Assembly (NCBI GenBank): GCA_963775335.1
Contig: CAVZIJ010000003.1
Span: forward strand, 2,418,001 to 2,482,000
Direction: 5' to 3'
DNA: 64,000 nucleotides
DNA from: CAVQCX01 sp963775335
GTDB taxonomy: Bacteria > Pseudomonadota > Gammaproteobacteria > Chromatiales > Chromatiaceae
The notes beneath the pieces are model-generated. The model was not told the origin of the DNA, did not search any database, and saw only the letters and a list, made by a program, of their open reading frames with translations. A program made the position numbers and the translations under genes. Positions 53,926 through 63,086 of this stretch are shown piece after piece (the stretch's first letter is position 1; every line of letters starts with the position of its first letter).

Positions 53926-55061
53926 GAAGAAACGCACTCTCCGCCATCAACCGCGCGCCCGAGGGGTCCTCCCGGCCCCAGGGATTGCTCGCCGGTCTGC
54001 ACCTCGACATGCCCTTGCTGACCGGCCTGGTGCTGCTGATCGGATTCGGTCTCGTCGTGCTCTACAGTGCCGGCGACCAGGATTTCGGCGTGATCGAGCG
54101 TCAGGCGTTGCGCCTGGCCCTGGCCCTCGGGGTGATGGTCGGCCTCGCCCACCTGCCTCCCGCCCAGCTCAAACGCTGGAGCCCGTGGATCTTCGGCGTC
54201 GGTGTCGCGCTGCTGTTTGCGGTCCTGATTATCGGCGAGATCGGCAAGGGCGCCCAACGCTGGCTCGATCTGGGCCTGGTCCGCTTCCAACCCTCCGAGA
54301 TCCTCAAGCTCGGAGTTCCGATGATGGTCTCCTGGTATCTGGCCGAAAAGCGCCTGCCGCCGAACTGGCTGCAGGTGTTCGTCGCCTCCGTCATGATCAT
54401 GGTTCCCGTGGTGCTGATCGCGAAGCAGCCCGACCTGGGCACGGCCCTTCTGGTGGCGAGCGCGGGTGCGTTCGTACTGTTCCTCGCGGGCATCAGCTGG
54501 CGCCTGATCCTAGGTCTGGGCGCCCTCGGCGCGGCGGCTGCGCCGATCCTCTGGATGTTCATGCGCCCTTACCAGCGTCAACGGGTGCTCACCTTTCTCA
54601 ATCCCGAGAGCGATCCCCTCGGTGCCGGCTACCACATCATCCAGTCCGAAATCGCCATCGGCTCTGGGGGCGTCTACGGAAAAGGCTGGCTCAACGGGAC
54701 CCAATCACACCTGGAATTCCTGCCCGAGCGCTCCACGGATTTCATCTTCGCCGTGCTCGGCGAGGAGTTCGGACTCATCGGAGTCCTGCTGCTGCTCAGC
54801 CTCTTTCTCTATCTTGTGCTGCGCGGCCTCTACATCGCGACGCAGGCCCAGGACACCTACAGCCGCCTGCTCGGCGGCTCCCTGAGCCTGGTGCTCTTCG
54901 TCTACCTGTTCGTCAACACGGGCATGGTCAGCGGGCTACTGCCGGTCGTGGGCGTACCGCTGCCGCTGGTCAGCTACGGCGGCACCTCTCTGGTGACCAT
55001 CATGGCGGGCTTCGGTATGCTCATGTCCATTCACACCCACCGCAAGCTGCTGCCCAGCTGA
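53922..55061 (+). CDS. rodA: Peptidoglycan glycosyltransferase RodA (SEDS family)
   Basis: A 379-residue SEDS polymerase with about ten transmembrane helices. Conserved stretches include GKGAQRWLDLGLVRFQPSEI, AKQPDLGTALLV and the C-terminal PVVGVPLPLVSYGGTSLVTI. It polymerises lipid II during elongation. Translation appears to start at a TTG overlapping the mrdA stop (TTGA). Confidence 0.96.
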   Translation: MRRNALSAINRAPEGSSRPQGLLAGLHLDMPLLTGLVLLIGFGLVVLYSAGDQDFGVIERQALRLALALGVMVGLAHLPPAQLKRWSPWIFGVGVALLFAVLIIGEIGKGAQRWLDLGLVRFQPSEILKLGVPMMVSWYLAEKRLPPNWLQVFVASVMIMVPVVLIAKQPDLGTALLVASAGAFVLFLAGISWRLILGLGALGAAAAPILWMFMRPYQRQRVLTFLNPESDPLGAGYHIIQSEIAIGSGGVYGKGWLNGTQSHLEFLPERSTDFIFAVLGEEFGLIGVLLLLSLFLYLVLRGLYIATQAQDTYSRLLGGSLSLVLFVYLFVNTGMVSGLLPVVGVPLPLVSYGGTSLVTIMAGFGMLMSIHTHRKLLPS

Positions 55062-55079
55062 GGCAAGCCGAAACCCATC

Positions 55080-56096
55080 ATGAGACGCCACAAGCTGTTT
55101 TCTCTGGCGCTGTGCAGCGCGCTGTTGTGCGCCTGCACCACCGAGGCGACCACGCGCCCCGACGTTAAGCCGCAGATGAAGGAATTTGTGGACCAGATGG
55201 TCCGCGAGCACGGCTTCGACGAACCGGCCCTGACCGCGCTGCTCGCCAAAGCCCAGTTTCGCCAGTCGATCATCGACGCGATGAACCGCCCCGCAGAGGC
55301 CAAGCCTTGGTACAAGTACCGCCAGATCTTCCTAACCCAGCAGCGTATCCAAGGCGGCGTGGAGTTCTGGCAGGAGAACGAGGCCGTGCTCACGCGGGCG
55401 TCCCGGGACTACGGCGTGGCCCCCGAGATCATCGTGGCGATCATCGGCGTGGAGACCCGCTACGGCGCCAACACCGGGTCCACCCGCGTGCTCGACTCGC
55501 TGAGCACCCTAGCCTTCGGCTATCCGAAGCGGGCCCGCTTTTTCCGCGGCGAGCTGGAGCAGTTCCTGCTGCTGGCGCGTGAAGAGCGGATGGACCCCGT
55601 CGAGCTCACGGGGTCCTATGCGGGGGCCATGGGCAAGCCCCAGTTCATCGCCAGCAGCTATCGCAGCTATGCCGTCGACTATGACCACGACGGCCGCCGC
55701 AATCTCTGGGACAGCAACGCCGACGCCATTGCCAGCGTGGGCAACTACTTCAACCGCCACGGCTGGCGGCGCGGCGAGCCGATCGCCACTCCGGCCAAAG
55801 GTGTCACCGCTGCGCACCAGCACTTCATCGACGCCGGCGTAAAGCCCAGCATCCCGGTGGCGGACCTGCGCAAGGCCGGAATCCAGGTCGATCCCAAGCT
55901 CAAGGCCGACGAGCGAGCCAGCCTGATTGCGCTGGAAGACAAGGGCGGTCACGAGTATTGGGTCGGCCTGAACAACTTTTTCGTCATCACCCGCTACAAT
56001 CACAGCAAACTGTATGCCATGGCTGCGTACCAGCTCAGCCAGGAGATCCGCGCCCTGAAGAAGACCCGGGAGAGACCATCGGTTGCGGTGCACTAA
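55080..56096 (+). CDS. mltB: Membrane-bound lytic murein transglycosylase B
   Basis: A 338-residue lipoprotein: the signal ends at the lipobox LLCAC (Cys about residue 19). The GH103 catalytic domain has the glutamate in IIGVETRYGANTGS and the segment GSYAGAMGKPQFIASSYRSY, plus the C-terminal NNFFVITRYNHSKLYAMAAY. It cleaves glycan strands to anhydro-muropeptides at the outer membrane. It lies 18 bp after rodA, in the usual order before rlpA and dacA. Confidence 0.95.
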   Translation: MRRHKLFSLALCSALLCACTTEATTRPDVKPQMKEFVDQMVREHGFDEPALTALLAKAQFRQSIIDAMNRPAEAKPWYKYRQIFLTQQRIQGGVEFWQENEAVLTRASRDYGVAPEIIVAIIGVETRYGANTGSTRVLDSLSTLAFGYPKRARFFRGELEQFLLLAREERMDPVELTGSYAGAMGKPQFIASSYRSYAVDYDHDGRRNLWDSNADAIASVGNYFNRHGWRRGEPIATPAKGVTAAHQHFIDAGVKPSIPVADLRKAGIQVDPKLKADERASLIALEDKGGHEYWVGLNNFFVITRYNHSKLYAMAAYQLSQEIRALKKTRERPSVAVH

Positions 56097-56124
56097 CCCG
56101 GATTGCTCGCCAGCGCTCGCGACG

Positions 56125-57021
56125 ATGCGTTCTGAAGGCGCGCCAGGGGCTGGACGCCCAGGCTCCGGCGACGGTAAAGCGATCGCCCTGCCGCGGACCT
56201 GGGGAAGCTGGGTTTGGCTGTGTCTGGCCACCTGCTTGTTGATCGCAGGCTGCGCGACTCAGACCCCGAGCGCGACCCAGCCTGCGCCCGCCGGCCACGC
56301 CGGCGCCGACGGTGCGCCGGCGGGGAACATCGACTTCGCCGGCATCCCTGACGCCGTGCCTCGCCCGGAGCCGTTGAGCCGCTATGGCAACCCGCCGTTC
56401 TACGAGGCGGAGGGACAGCGCTACGAGACACTCCCGAGCAGCCAAGGCTATGTCGAGCGCGGCATCGCCTCCTGGTACGGAACCAAGTTTCACGGCCGCT
56501 TGACCAGCAGCCGCGAGCCCTACGACCTCTACGCGATGACCGCAGCCCATCGCACCCTGCCCCTGCCCTGCTACGTGCGCGTGACCAACCTGCAAAACGG
56601 CCGTAGCGTGGTCGTTCGAGTCAATGACCGCGGCCCCTTCCGTGCGAATCGAATCATCGACCTGTCTTACGTAGCCGCAGGCAAGCTGGGCATCTTGCCG
56701 GAAGGCATAGGTCTGGTCGAGGTACGCGCCATCGATCCTCGCCGCCCCGAGCCTGAGCCGGTGCACCTGGCCGCGGCGCACAATCCTCTGCTGTTCGTCC
56801 AGGTGGGCGCTTTCAGCAGCCGCCAGAACGCCGAGCGCCTGCAGGCCCGCCTGCAGTCCTCCCTGGAGCGCGCGGTGCGCATCCAACAGATCCCGCAGCA
56901 GCTGGGTCGGCCCCTTTACCGCGTCCAGGTCGGCCCCCTGGACGGGGTGGACACCGCCGACCAGGTCGCCGCACAGCTGGCCGGGCTCGGCCTCGCCGAA
57001 ACCCAGGTGGTTGTCGAATAG
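56125..57021 (+). CDS. rlpA: Septal-ring lipoprotein RlpA
   Basis: A 298-residue lipoprotein. The lipobox LLIAGC follows a hydrophobic segment around residues 28-42. The double-psi beta-barrel domain has the catalytic-type GIASWYGTKFHGRLTSSREP and VVVRVNDRGPF. A C-terminal SPOR domain (LFVQVGAFSSRQNAERLQAR) binds denuded glycan. In Pseudomonas RlpA is a lytic transglycosylase acting on naked glycans. An in-frame TTG at 56083 overlaps the mltB end; the ATG at 56125 is used here, and neither has a clear ribosome binding site. Confidence 0.9.
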   Translation: MRSEGAPGAGRPGSGDGKAIALPRTWGSWVWLCLATCLLIAGCATQTPSATQPAPAGHAGADGAPAGNIDFAGIPDAVPRPEPLSRYGNPPFYEAEGQRYETLPSSQGYVERGIASWYGTKFHGRLTSSREPYDLYAMTAAHRTLPLPCYVRVTNLQNGRSVVVRVNDRGPFRANRIIDLSYVAAGKLGILPEGIGLVEVRAIDPRRPEPEPVHLAAAHNPLLFVQVGAFSSRQNAERLQARLQSSLERAVRIQQIPQQLGRPLYRVQVGPLDGVDTADQVAAQLAGLGLAETQVVVE

Positions 57022-57160
57022 ACAGCGCGTGCGCGGGAGCGCCCTGCCCGATCGCCCGGCCTCGGGTACAATAAGACCTCGGTCCGGGGAACGCGGGCGC
57101 ACAGCGCCGGCCCCTATACCGAGCCGGGAAGGCCGGGGGCGCCCGGCATCGGGCAGCATC

Positions 57161-57180
57161 GAGCGCCTCAGGCGCTCTTT
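57161..57180 (+). terminator. Terminator-like hairpin between rlpA and dacA
   Basis: Stem GAGCGCC/GGCGCTC with a TCA loop, followed by TTT and a pyrimidine-rich tract ending TCTTTT. It lies in the 285-bp rlpA-dacA spacer and may split the long cluster. A TACAAT hexamer at 57067-57072 has only a poor -35 partner, so a dacA promoter is uncertain. Confidence 0.5.
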
Positions 57181-57306
57181 CTGCTCCTGTCTTTTCACCC
57201 GGACCGGCCGTACAAGTGGTGTTTCCCGGCCGAGAGGGTCTCCCGTCGACTCGGGAGCCTCGTGTACACACCTACTGAACAGATCAACCGAGAGGATCGC
57301 AGTCCC

Positions 57307-58455
57307 GTGCTTAGCAAATCCCGCAGCCCTTACCTCGCGATCGTCCTGACCCTGCTCGCACTCGTGGCACTGCCTGCCGCGGCTATCCCGATCCCCGCGC
57401 CGCCCGCCGTGTCGGGAACCGGACACATACTCGTGGACTTCGGCAGCGGCGCGGTGCTCGCGGAGAGCAATGCCGACACCCACCTCGAGCCAGCCAGCCT
57501 CACCAAGATCATGAGCGCCTACGTGATCTTCCGAGAGCTCAAGGCCAACAAGATCCACCTGGACGACATGGTACCGATCAGCGAGAAGGCCTGGCGTACC
57601 GGCGGCTCTCGGATGTTCGTACAGGTCGGCACCAAGGTGAAGCTGGAAGATCTGATCAAAGGCATGGTCATCCAATCAGGCAATGATGCGACCGTCGCAC
57701 TCGCCGAGTACGTCGCGGGCACCGAGGGCACCTTCGCCGAGATGATGAACAGCTATGCCAAACGGCTGGGCATGACCAACAGCCACTTCGTCGATGCCAG
57801 CGGCCTGCCCAACCCGGATCACTACACGACACCCCGCGATCTGGCCAAAGTGACTGCGGCCACCATCCGCGAGTTCCCTCAATGGTACGCCTGGTATTCG
57901 ACCAAGGAATTCACGTACAACAACATCACCCAGCACAACCGCAACAAACTGCTGTGGCGCGACGACGCGGTGGACGGCGTCAAGACCGGCCACACCGAAG
58001 CAGCGGGCTATTGCCTGGTCGCATCGGCCAAGCATCAGGACATGCGCCTGATCGCCGTGGTGATGGGCACGAACAGCGAGAACGTTCGGGCCAAGGACGC
58101 CCAAGCCCTGCTGACCTACGGTTTCCGCTTCTACGAGAGCCGTCGTCTTTACCGGGGAGGAACCGAGCTCAAGCCGCTGCGCGTCTGGAAAGGCGACAAG
58201 GAGACGGTATCGGCGGGCCTCAAGGACGATCTGTACGTCACCGTCCCGCGGGGCAGCTACGACAAGGTCAGCACCCAGGTAGAGCTGAACCCCCGGGTCG
58301 TGGCGCCCGTCAAGGCAGGACAGCAGCTAGGCAGCGTACGCATCGCCCTCGACGGCAAAGTGCTGTCGGAGACGCCGCTGGTTGCGCTCGGGAATGTGGC
58401 CGAAGGCGGCATCTGGGACAGCGTGCGCGACACGATACTGCTTTGGTTCGAATGA
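57307..58455 (+). CDS. dacA: D-alanyl-D-alanine carboxypeptidase (PBP5/PBP6 type)
   Basis: A 382-residue class C low-molecular-weight PBP. Signal peptide (AIVLTLLALVALPAAA), active-site serine in PASLTKIMSAYV, second motif QSGNDATVALAEYV and third motif DGVKTGHTEAAGYCLVASAK, then the C-terminal beta domain and the amphipathic membrane anchor DSVRDTILLWFE. It trims pentapeptide stems. The GTG at 57307 gives a clean signal peptide and has AGAGGA upstream; an in-frame GTG at 57262 is an alternative. The 3' end overlaps dat by 4 bp. Confidence 0.95.
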   Translation: MLSKSRSPYLAIVLTLLALVALPAAAIPIPAPPAVSGTGHILVDFGSGAVLAESNADTHLEPASLTKIMSAYVIFRELKANKIHLDDMVPISEKAWRTGGSRMFVQVGTKVKLEDLIKGMVIQSGNDATVALAEYVAGTEGTFAEMMNSYAKRLGMTNSHFVDASGLPNPDHYTTPRDLAKVTAATIREFPQWYAWYSTKEFTYNNITQHNRNKLLWRDDAVDGVKTGHTEAAGYCLVASAKHQDMRLIAVVMGTNSENVRAKDAQALLTYGFRFYESRRLYRGGTELKPLRVWKGDKETVSAGLKDDLYVTVPRGSYDKVSTQVELNPRVVAPVKAGQQLGSVRIALDGKVLSETPLVALGNVAEGGIWDSVRDTILLWFE

Positions 58456-59333
58456 GCGCCCGCGCGATGAGCCCTACCCAGGAAGTGTTCTTGAACCGCA
58501 GCTTTCTCCCGATCGGCGAGGCGCGCGTCTCGGTGATGGACCGCGGGTTCTTGTTCGGCGACGCGATCTACGAGGTGATCCCCGCCTACGGCGGGCGGCT
58601 ATTTCGGCTCGACCAGCACCTACGCCGTCTCGAGGACAGTCTCGCGGGCATCCGAATGACGGACCCCCTGGGAAAAGCCGCCTGGGAGGGCGCCCTGACC
58701 CGGCTGGTCTCCCAGTACCCGGGGCGCGACGTCGGCGTCTACCTCCAGGTCACCCGGGGGCCCGCCGCCAAGCGTGACCATGCGATCCCCGACAGGGTCG
58801 AGCCGACGGTGTTCGCCATGGCTAACCCTATCGATCCGCCGGACGCCGAGCTGTCCCAGAGGGGAGCGGCCGCCGTCATTCTGGACGACATCCGGTGGCG
58901 CCTGTGCAACATCAAGGCCACGACCCTCCTGGCCAACGTTCTGCTGCGCCAGGAGGCGAAGGACCGGCAGGCAATCGAGGCCATCCTGGTACGAGAGGGC
59001 CAGGCGACCGAAGGGGCGGCCAGCAATGTGTTCGTGGTGCGCGACGGGTTGGTGATCACTCCGCCCAAGAGCCCCTTCCTGCTGCCCGGCATCACCCGGG
59101 ACCTGGTGCTGGAGCTGGCCGCCGAAGACGGCATCCCTTACGCGGAGACCTCGGTGAGCGCCGAGCAGCTGCGATCCGCCGACGAGATCTGGCTCACCAG
59201 CTCGACCAAAGAGATCGTGCCGGTGACCCGCCTGGACGGCGAGCCGGTGGGCGCCGGTGTTCCAGGCCCGCTCTGGCGGCGCATGGTCGGACTCTACCAG
59301 GGCTACAAAGCAAGGCTGCGGGCGGGAGGCTAA
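58452..59333 (+). CDS. dat: Class IV aminotransferase, D-amino acid aminotransferase-like
   Basis: A 293-residue PLP enzyme of fold type IV. It has the N-terminal VSVMDRGFLFGDAIYEVIPA, the PLP lysine in CNIKATTLLANVL, and the phosphate-binding EGAASNVFVVRDG with LLPGITRDLVLEL. Family members make D-glutamate or D-alanine from keto acids, which fits a place between dacA and lipB in a wall cluster. Branched-chain or aminodeoxychorismate lyase activity cannot be excluded from sequence alone. It overlaps dacA by 4 bp (ATGA). Confidence 0.85.
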   Translation: MSARAMSPTQEVFLNRSFLPIGEARVSVMDRGFLFGDAIYEVIPAYGGRLFRLDQHLRRLEDSLAGIRMTDPLGKAAWEGALTRLVSQYPGRDVGVYLQVTRGPAAKRDHAIPDRVEPTVFAMANPIDPPDAELSQRGAAAVILDDIRWRLCNIKATTLLANVLLRQEAKDRQAIEAILVREGQATEGAASNVFVVRDGLVITPPKSPFLLPGITRDLVLELAAEDGIPYAETSVSAEQLRSADEIWLTSSTKEIVPVTRLDGEPVGAGVPGPLWRRMVGLYQGYKARLRAGG

Positions 59334-59336
59334 GCC

Positions 59337-59612
59337 ATGGGGCCAGACACGGCCAAACGACCTGGCCTGGTATTCCCCTGCCGGTTTCCGATCAAGGCGA
59401 TGGGCCTGGCCGACGCCGGATTCGAGGATCTGGTGGTGCAGATCGTGCGCAGCCACGTCCCTGACCTGGGGGAAGGCGCGGTGACCACCCGCTGCAGCCG
59501 CGGAGGCAAATATCTCGCGGTTACTGTGATCGTCCAGGCTCGGGAGCAGACCCAGCTGGATGCCATCTACGAGGCGCTCAGCGCCCACGAGAAGGTGGTC
59601 ATGGCGCTGTGA
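59337..59612 (+). CDS. ybeD: DUF493/YbeD family protein
   Basis: A 91-residue small protein of the YbeD family (PCRFPIKAMGLADAGFEDLV; TRCSRGGKYLAVTVIVQA), with the ACT-like beta-alpha-beta fold known for this family. It always lies near lipB and a regulatory role in lipoate metabolism has been suggested, without firm proof. The sequence shows no catalytic motif. It overlaps lipB by 4 bp. Confidence 0.9.
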   Translation: MGPDTAKRPGLVFPCRFPIKAMGLADAGFEDLVVQIVRSHVPDLGEGAVTTRCSRGGKYLAVTVIVQAREQTQLDAIYEALSAHEKVVMAL

Positions 59613-60289
59613 GCGCCATCGCTCGGACCATGAGATCGGGGACGTTTCGGGTACGCCGGATCGGACTGCGCGAGTACGAGCCCGTCTGGCGCGCCATGCA
59701 GGGATTCACCGACCGCCGTGATGCACAGACCGCCGATGAGATTTGGCTGGTCGAACACCCCCCGGTGTTCACCCTGGGCCAGGCGAGCCGCCGCGAGCAC
59801 CTGCTGAGCCCGGGAGACATTCCCGTGCTCGTCGTCGACCGGGGCGGGCAGGTGACCTACCACGGCCCCGGCCAGCTCGTCGTCTATGTCCTTCTGGACC
59901 TACGTCGGGCCGGGCTCGGTGTGAGGCCGCTGGTCAGCCGACTCGAGCAGGCGGTCGTCGACCTGCTGGCCGCCCGGGGGATCGAGGCGCATGCGCGCTC
60001 AGATGCCCCCGGCGTCTATGTGGCGGCAAAAAAGATCGCCTCCATCGGACTGCGGGTCCGCCGAGGTTGCAGCTTTCACGGCCTGAGCCTCAACATCGAC
60101 ATGGACCTGGAGCCCTTCTCCCGGATAAATCCCTGCGGCCATCCCGGACTGCAGGTCACCCGGCTGACGGATCTGGGCGTACGCGGTGGACCTTGGGAGA
60201 TCGCCGACACGCTCGCGGGGTACATCGCCGGCGGCCTGGGCTACACTATCGATCCGACGCAGCCCGCACTGACCGAGCTTCCCGCGTGA
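59609..60289 (+). CDS. lipB: Octanoyltransferase LipB
   Basis: A 226-residue enzyme that moves octanoate from acyl carrier protein to lipoyl domains. Family motifs: RGGQVTYHGPGQLVVYVLLD, the catalytic lysine in VAAKKIASIGLRV, and the catalytic cysteine in INPCGHPGLQVT. It begins at a GTG overlapping ybeD and ends overlapping the lipA start (GTGA). Confidence 0.96.
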   Translation: MSAIARTMRSGTFRVRRIGLREYEPVWRAMQGFTDRRDAQTADEIWLVEHPPVFTLGQASRREHLLSPGDIPVLVVDRGGQVTYHGPGQLVVYVLLDLRRAGLGVRPLVSRLEQAVVDLLAARGIEAHARSDAPGVYVAAKKIASIGLRVRRGCSFHGLSLNIDMDLEPFSRINPCGHPGLQVTRLTDLGVRGGPWEIADTLAGYIAGGLGYTIDPTQPALTELPA

Positions 60290-61263
60290 GCGATCCCGGC
60301 GATTTCACACCACCCTCCAGGCTCAGCCCCAGCAGCCACCAGCGGGCCCGCGAAAAGGTCGCGCGCATCCCGGTAAAGGTGGAATCGGTGGAGACGCTGC
60401 TGCGTAAGCCCGCCTGGATCCGTGCGAAGGCGCCTGTGGGGCCGGGCGTGACCCGGATCAAGCGCATCCTGCGCGAGCGCGGCCTGAGCTCGGTCTGCGA
60501 GGAGGCGGCCTGCCCCAATCTCGGGGAGTGTTTCTCCCAAGGTACCGCAACCTTCATGATCATGGGCGATATCTGCACCCGGCGCTGTCCATTCTGCGAC
60601 GTGGCCCACGGGCGCCCGGAGCCTCTGGACCCGGCGGAGCCCCGGCACCTGGCCGAGGCCATCCAGGCCATGGGCCTGGCCTACGTGGTGGTCACTTCCG
60701 TAGACCGAGACGACCTGCGCGACGGCGGCGCAAGCCACTTCGCCGACTGCATCCGGGAGGTCCGCCGCCTCAACCCCGGGACCCGCATCGAGGCGCTGGT
60801 CCCCGATTTCCGAGGGCGCATGGAGCCCGCGCTGATCGCCCTGGGAGCCAGCCCGCCGGACGTGCTCAACCACAATCTGGAGACCGTCTCCCGCCTCTAC
60901 CGCCAGGTTCGACCTGGCGCCGATTATGCGTGGTCGCTGGGGCTGCTTAGACGCTTCGGCGAAGGGCACCCCGAGGTGCCCACCAAGTCCGGCCTGATGC
61001 TGGGTCTTGGCGAGCGGCCCGAAGAGGTCGAGGAGGTGCTGAGGGACCTGCGCACCCAGGGCTGCAGCATGTTGACCCTGGGCCAGTATCTGCAGCCCTC
61101 GCGGGACCACCTGCCGGTCGCGCGGTTCGTCCCGCCCGAAGAGTTCGAGCATCTCGCCGGGGTGGCACGCGACCTCGGATTCGCCAGTGTGGCCAGCGCC
61201 CCGTTGGTGCGCTCGTCCTACCATGCCGACCGTCAGGCAACACCAGTGCTGGAGATCGAATAG
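60286..61263 (+). CDS. lipA: Lipoyl synthase LipA
   Basis: A 325-residue radical SAM enzyme that inserts two sulfurs into the octanoyl chain. The auxiliary [4Fe-4S] cluster cysteines are in CEEAACPNLGEC, the radical SAM cysteines in CTRRCPFCDVAHG, and the C-terminal RSSYHA carries the conserved serine ligand. The GTG at 60286 overlaps the lipB stop by 4 bp. Confidence 0.96.
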   Translation: MSDPGDFTPPSRLSPSSHQRAREKVARIPVKVESVETLLRKPAWIRAKAPVGPGVTRIKRILRERGLSSVCEEAACPNLGECFSQGTATFMIMGDICTRRCPFCDVAHGRPEPLDPAEPRHLAEAIQAMGLAYVVVTSVDRDDLRDGGASHFADCIREVRRLNPGTRIEALVPDFRGRMEPALIALGASPPDVLNHNLETVSRLYRQVRPGADYAWSLGLLRRFGEGHPEVPTKSGLMLGLGERPEEVEEVLRDLRTQGCSMLTLGQYLQPSRDHLPVARFVPPEEFEHLAGVARDLGFASVASAPLVRSSYHADRQATPVLEIE

Positions 61264-61266
61264 ACC

Positions 61267-62025
61267 ATGACCCTCGACGTCGGCCTGACCCACACCATAG
61301 AGACCTTGATCCTGCCCCCCGGTGGGCTGATCCTGCTACTGGTGCTCGCCCTGACCCTCGGGCGGGCCGTCCTGGGGCGACTGTTCGCCCTGCTGGTCGT
61401 TGCGGCGCTCTACCTCGCGAGCACCCCATTTGCCGCCAGCCATCTGGCGGCCGGTTTGGAGACCTACCCCGCGCTTACGGACACCCAGATGACGCAGACC
61501 GGCGCCCAGGCGATCCTGATGCTCGGCGGGGGCCGTTATAGCGCGGCCCCGGAGTACGGTGGCGATACGGTGAACGCCATTACGCTGGAGCGGGCGCGCT
61601 ATGCTGCCCTGCTGCAGCGACGCACCCGCCTTCCCCTGATCGTCAGCGGAGGCGCGCCCATGAGCGATCAGGCACCGGAGTCCCATCTCGCACGCCAGCT
61701 ATTGGAGAACGAATTCGGCGTGAAGGTCGCCGCAGTGGAGGACCGCAGCCTCAATACCCGCGAGAACGCGAGACTGAGCGCACCGCTTCTCAAGGGTATG
61801 GACATCCACCAGGTATTGCTGGTGACCCATGCCTGGCACATGGCCAGGGCGCTGCAATCCTTCCAGGGCCTCGGTATCGAGCTGGTGCCTGCCCCGACCG
61901 GATTCATCCACAAGCAGGGTGCCCCTCCGGCGTGGCGCGACTGGCTTCCTGGGGCCCAAGCCCTGCGAGAGACCTACCTGTGCCTACACGAGTATCTGGG
62001 AGCGCTCTGGTACCGCCTGTCCTGA
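61267..62025 (+). CDS. DUF218/ElyC-SanA-YdcF family membrane protein
   Basis: A 252-residue protein with two N-terminal transmembrane helices (about residues 18-36 and 38-55) and a periplasmic DUF218 domain. Motifs: AQAILMLGGGRYSAAPEYGG, LIVSGGAPMSDQAPES, DRSLNTRENARLSAPLLKGM and VLLVTHAWHMARALQSF. ElyC and SanA affect envelope integrity and lipid-carrier economy in E. coli, but the biochemical activity is unsettled. It begins 4 bp after lipA and ends 4 bp from the convergent gene at 62030 with no terminator visible. Confidence 0.82.
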   Translation: MTLDVGLTHTIETLILPPGGLILLLVLALTLGRAVLGRLFALLVVAALYLASTPFAASHLAAGLETYPALTDTQMTQTGAQAILMLGGGRYSAAPEYGGDTVNAITLERARYAALLQRRTRLPLIVSGGAPMSDQAPESHLARQLLENEFGVKVAAVEDRSLNTRENARLSAPLLKGMDIHQVLLVTHAWHMARALQSFQGLGIELVPAPTGFIHKQGAPPAWRDWLPGAQALRETYLCLHEYLGALWYRLS

Positions 62026-62029
62026 AACC

Positions 62030-63061
62030 TCAGCCCGCGGGGAGGTGTCCGTCGAATCGCTCCATGAGATAGCCGAGGCAGTCCTGGCGGATCACCCGCC
62101 GGTCGGTGGTGAGCATCGAGGGCATCACTGGCACGCGGAGCTTCAGCTCCCGATTGTCGACAAAGAAATAGCGCTCGGTCATGTCGGCCCCGCCCTCGTC
62201 GCTCACCTCCAGCCCCAACCCCCGCTCGGCGTGCAAGCAGCCCAGCAGGGTACCGGCCGGCAGCTCCCGGAAGTTGAGCCGGTCGATATCGGGGGCGAGC
62301 TCGAGGTCGACGTCCCGCTCTCCGAACCCGAAGCTCGTGTCCGGGCGAACCCGGACCGTGGCGACGGTATGGAAGAGATCCACATCATGGGGTGACACGG
62401 CTTGGCTGGGGTGCTCGGCCAGATGCAGGCATGCGCTGAGGTACTCCCGCGCATGCTCGGTGCCCCGGGCCTGGCCCGGCTTCCCACACTCCAGGGTGAC
62501 CGCGGGACACAGACGGGCCATGGCCATGGACTGGACCCCTCGCGGGCGCAAGAAATACACCACGGTCCGGCTGAACAGCGCCGCCAGGTGCAGGAATCGG
62601 TTGTCGAGCACGTTGATACAGGCGTAGTGCGGATTGAGGCCTGTGTTGTTGTGTACGTCCACGCTGGCGAATACGCCCCGTTGCGCCATCAAGTCCACCA
62701 CCCCTGCCATCAGAGCGTGCTCGGGCGTCGGCGGAGACTCGCTCCCCGGCCAGACGCGGTTGTAGTCCGGTTGGCCCTCCAGGTGACGCAGGCCACGGGC
62801 GGCGGCAGAGACGTTGGCGATGAACAGGCTGAGCGAGCGCGGCAGTACAAACCCACCGGCGCCGTCCTCGTGGTGCTTGAGAAGCGCACATACCGCTTCC
62901 CAGCCGCTGGTCTCGTTGCCGTGGGTGAGAACGGAGACGAACAACGGCGGCTCCCGGCGCCCCGGGAGGTCGATCAGCGTCGGACCGCCGAGCAGCCCTT
63001 CGAGCGCCTGGGCCGGCGCATCCAGAAGTCCCGGAGGAACGGCTTCGAGCTCCTGCAGCAT
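62030..63061 (-). CDS. Succinylglutamate desuccinylase/aspartoacylase-family zinc hydrolase
   Basis: A 343-residue M14-like metallohydrolase. The zinc ligands are visible: HGNE in VSVLTHGNETSGW and the later histidine in SVDVHNNTGLNPHYA, plus the general-base glutamate in TLECGKPGQARG. The family removes acyl groups from N-acyl amino acids. The arginine-succinyl pathway genes are absent here, so AstE itself is unlikely, and the neighbour suggests a dipeptide or modified amino acid substrate. The ATG at 63061 was chosen because the open frame upstream overlaps the next gene. It lies 25 bp after that gene's stop. Confidence 0.78.
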   Translation of the reverse strand: MLQELEAVPPGLLDAPAQALEGLLGGPTLIDLPGRREPPLFVSVLTHGNETSGWEAVCALLKHHEDGAGGFVLPRSLSLFIANVSAAARGLRHLEGQPDYNRVWPGSESPPTPEHALMAGVVDLMAQRGVFASVDVHNNTGLNPHYACINVLDNRFLHLAALFSRTVVYFLRPRGVQSMAMARLCPAVTLECGKPGQARGTEHAREYLSACLHLAEHPSQAVSPHDVDLFHTVATVRVRPDTSFGFGERDVDLELAPDIDRLNFRELPAGTLLGCLHAERGLGLEVSDEGGADMTERYFFVDNRELKLRVPVMPSMLTTDRRVIRQDCLGYLMERFDGHLPAG

Positions 63062-63086
63062 CAACTGAGTCTCAGCCCGGCCCCAT

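Noticed and set aside
51199..53937. 912-codon minus-strand open frame opposite mreC-mreD-mrdA
   Set aside because: Antisense to three well-conserved genes with intact motifs; composition typical of a GC-rich antisense frame.
57067..57072. TACAAT as the -10 box of a dacA promoter
   Set aside because: The best -35 partner at 17 bp (CTGCCC) matches poorly and a terminator-like hairpin lies between it and dacA.
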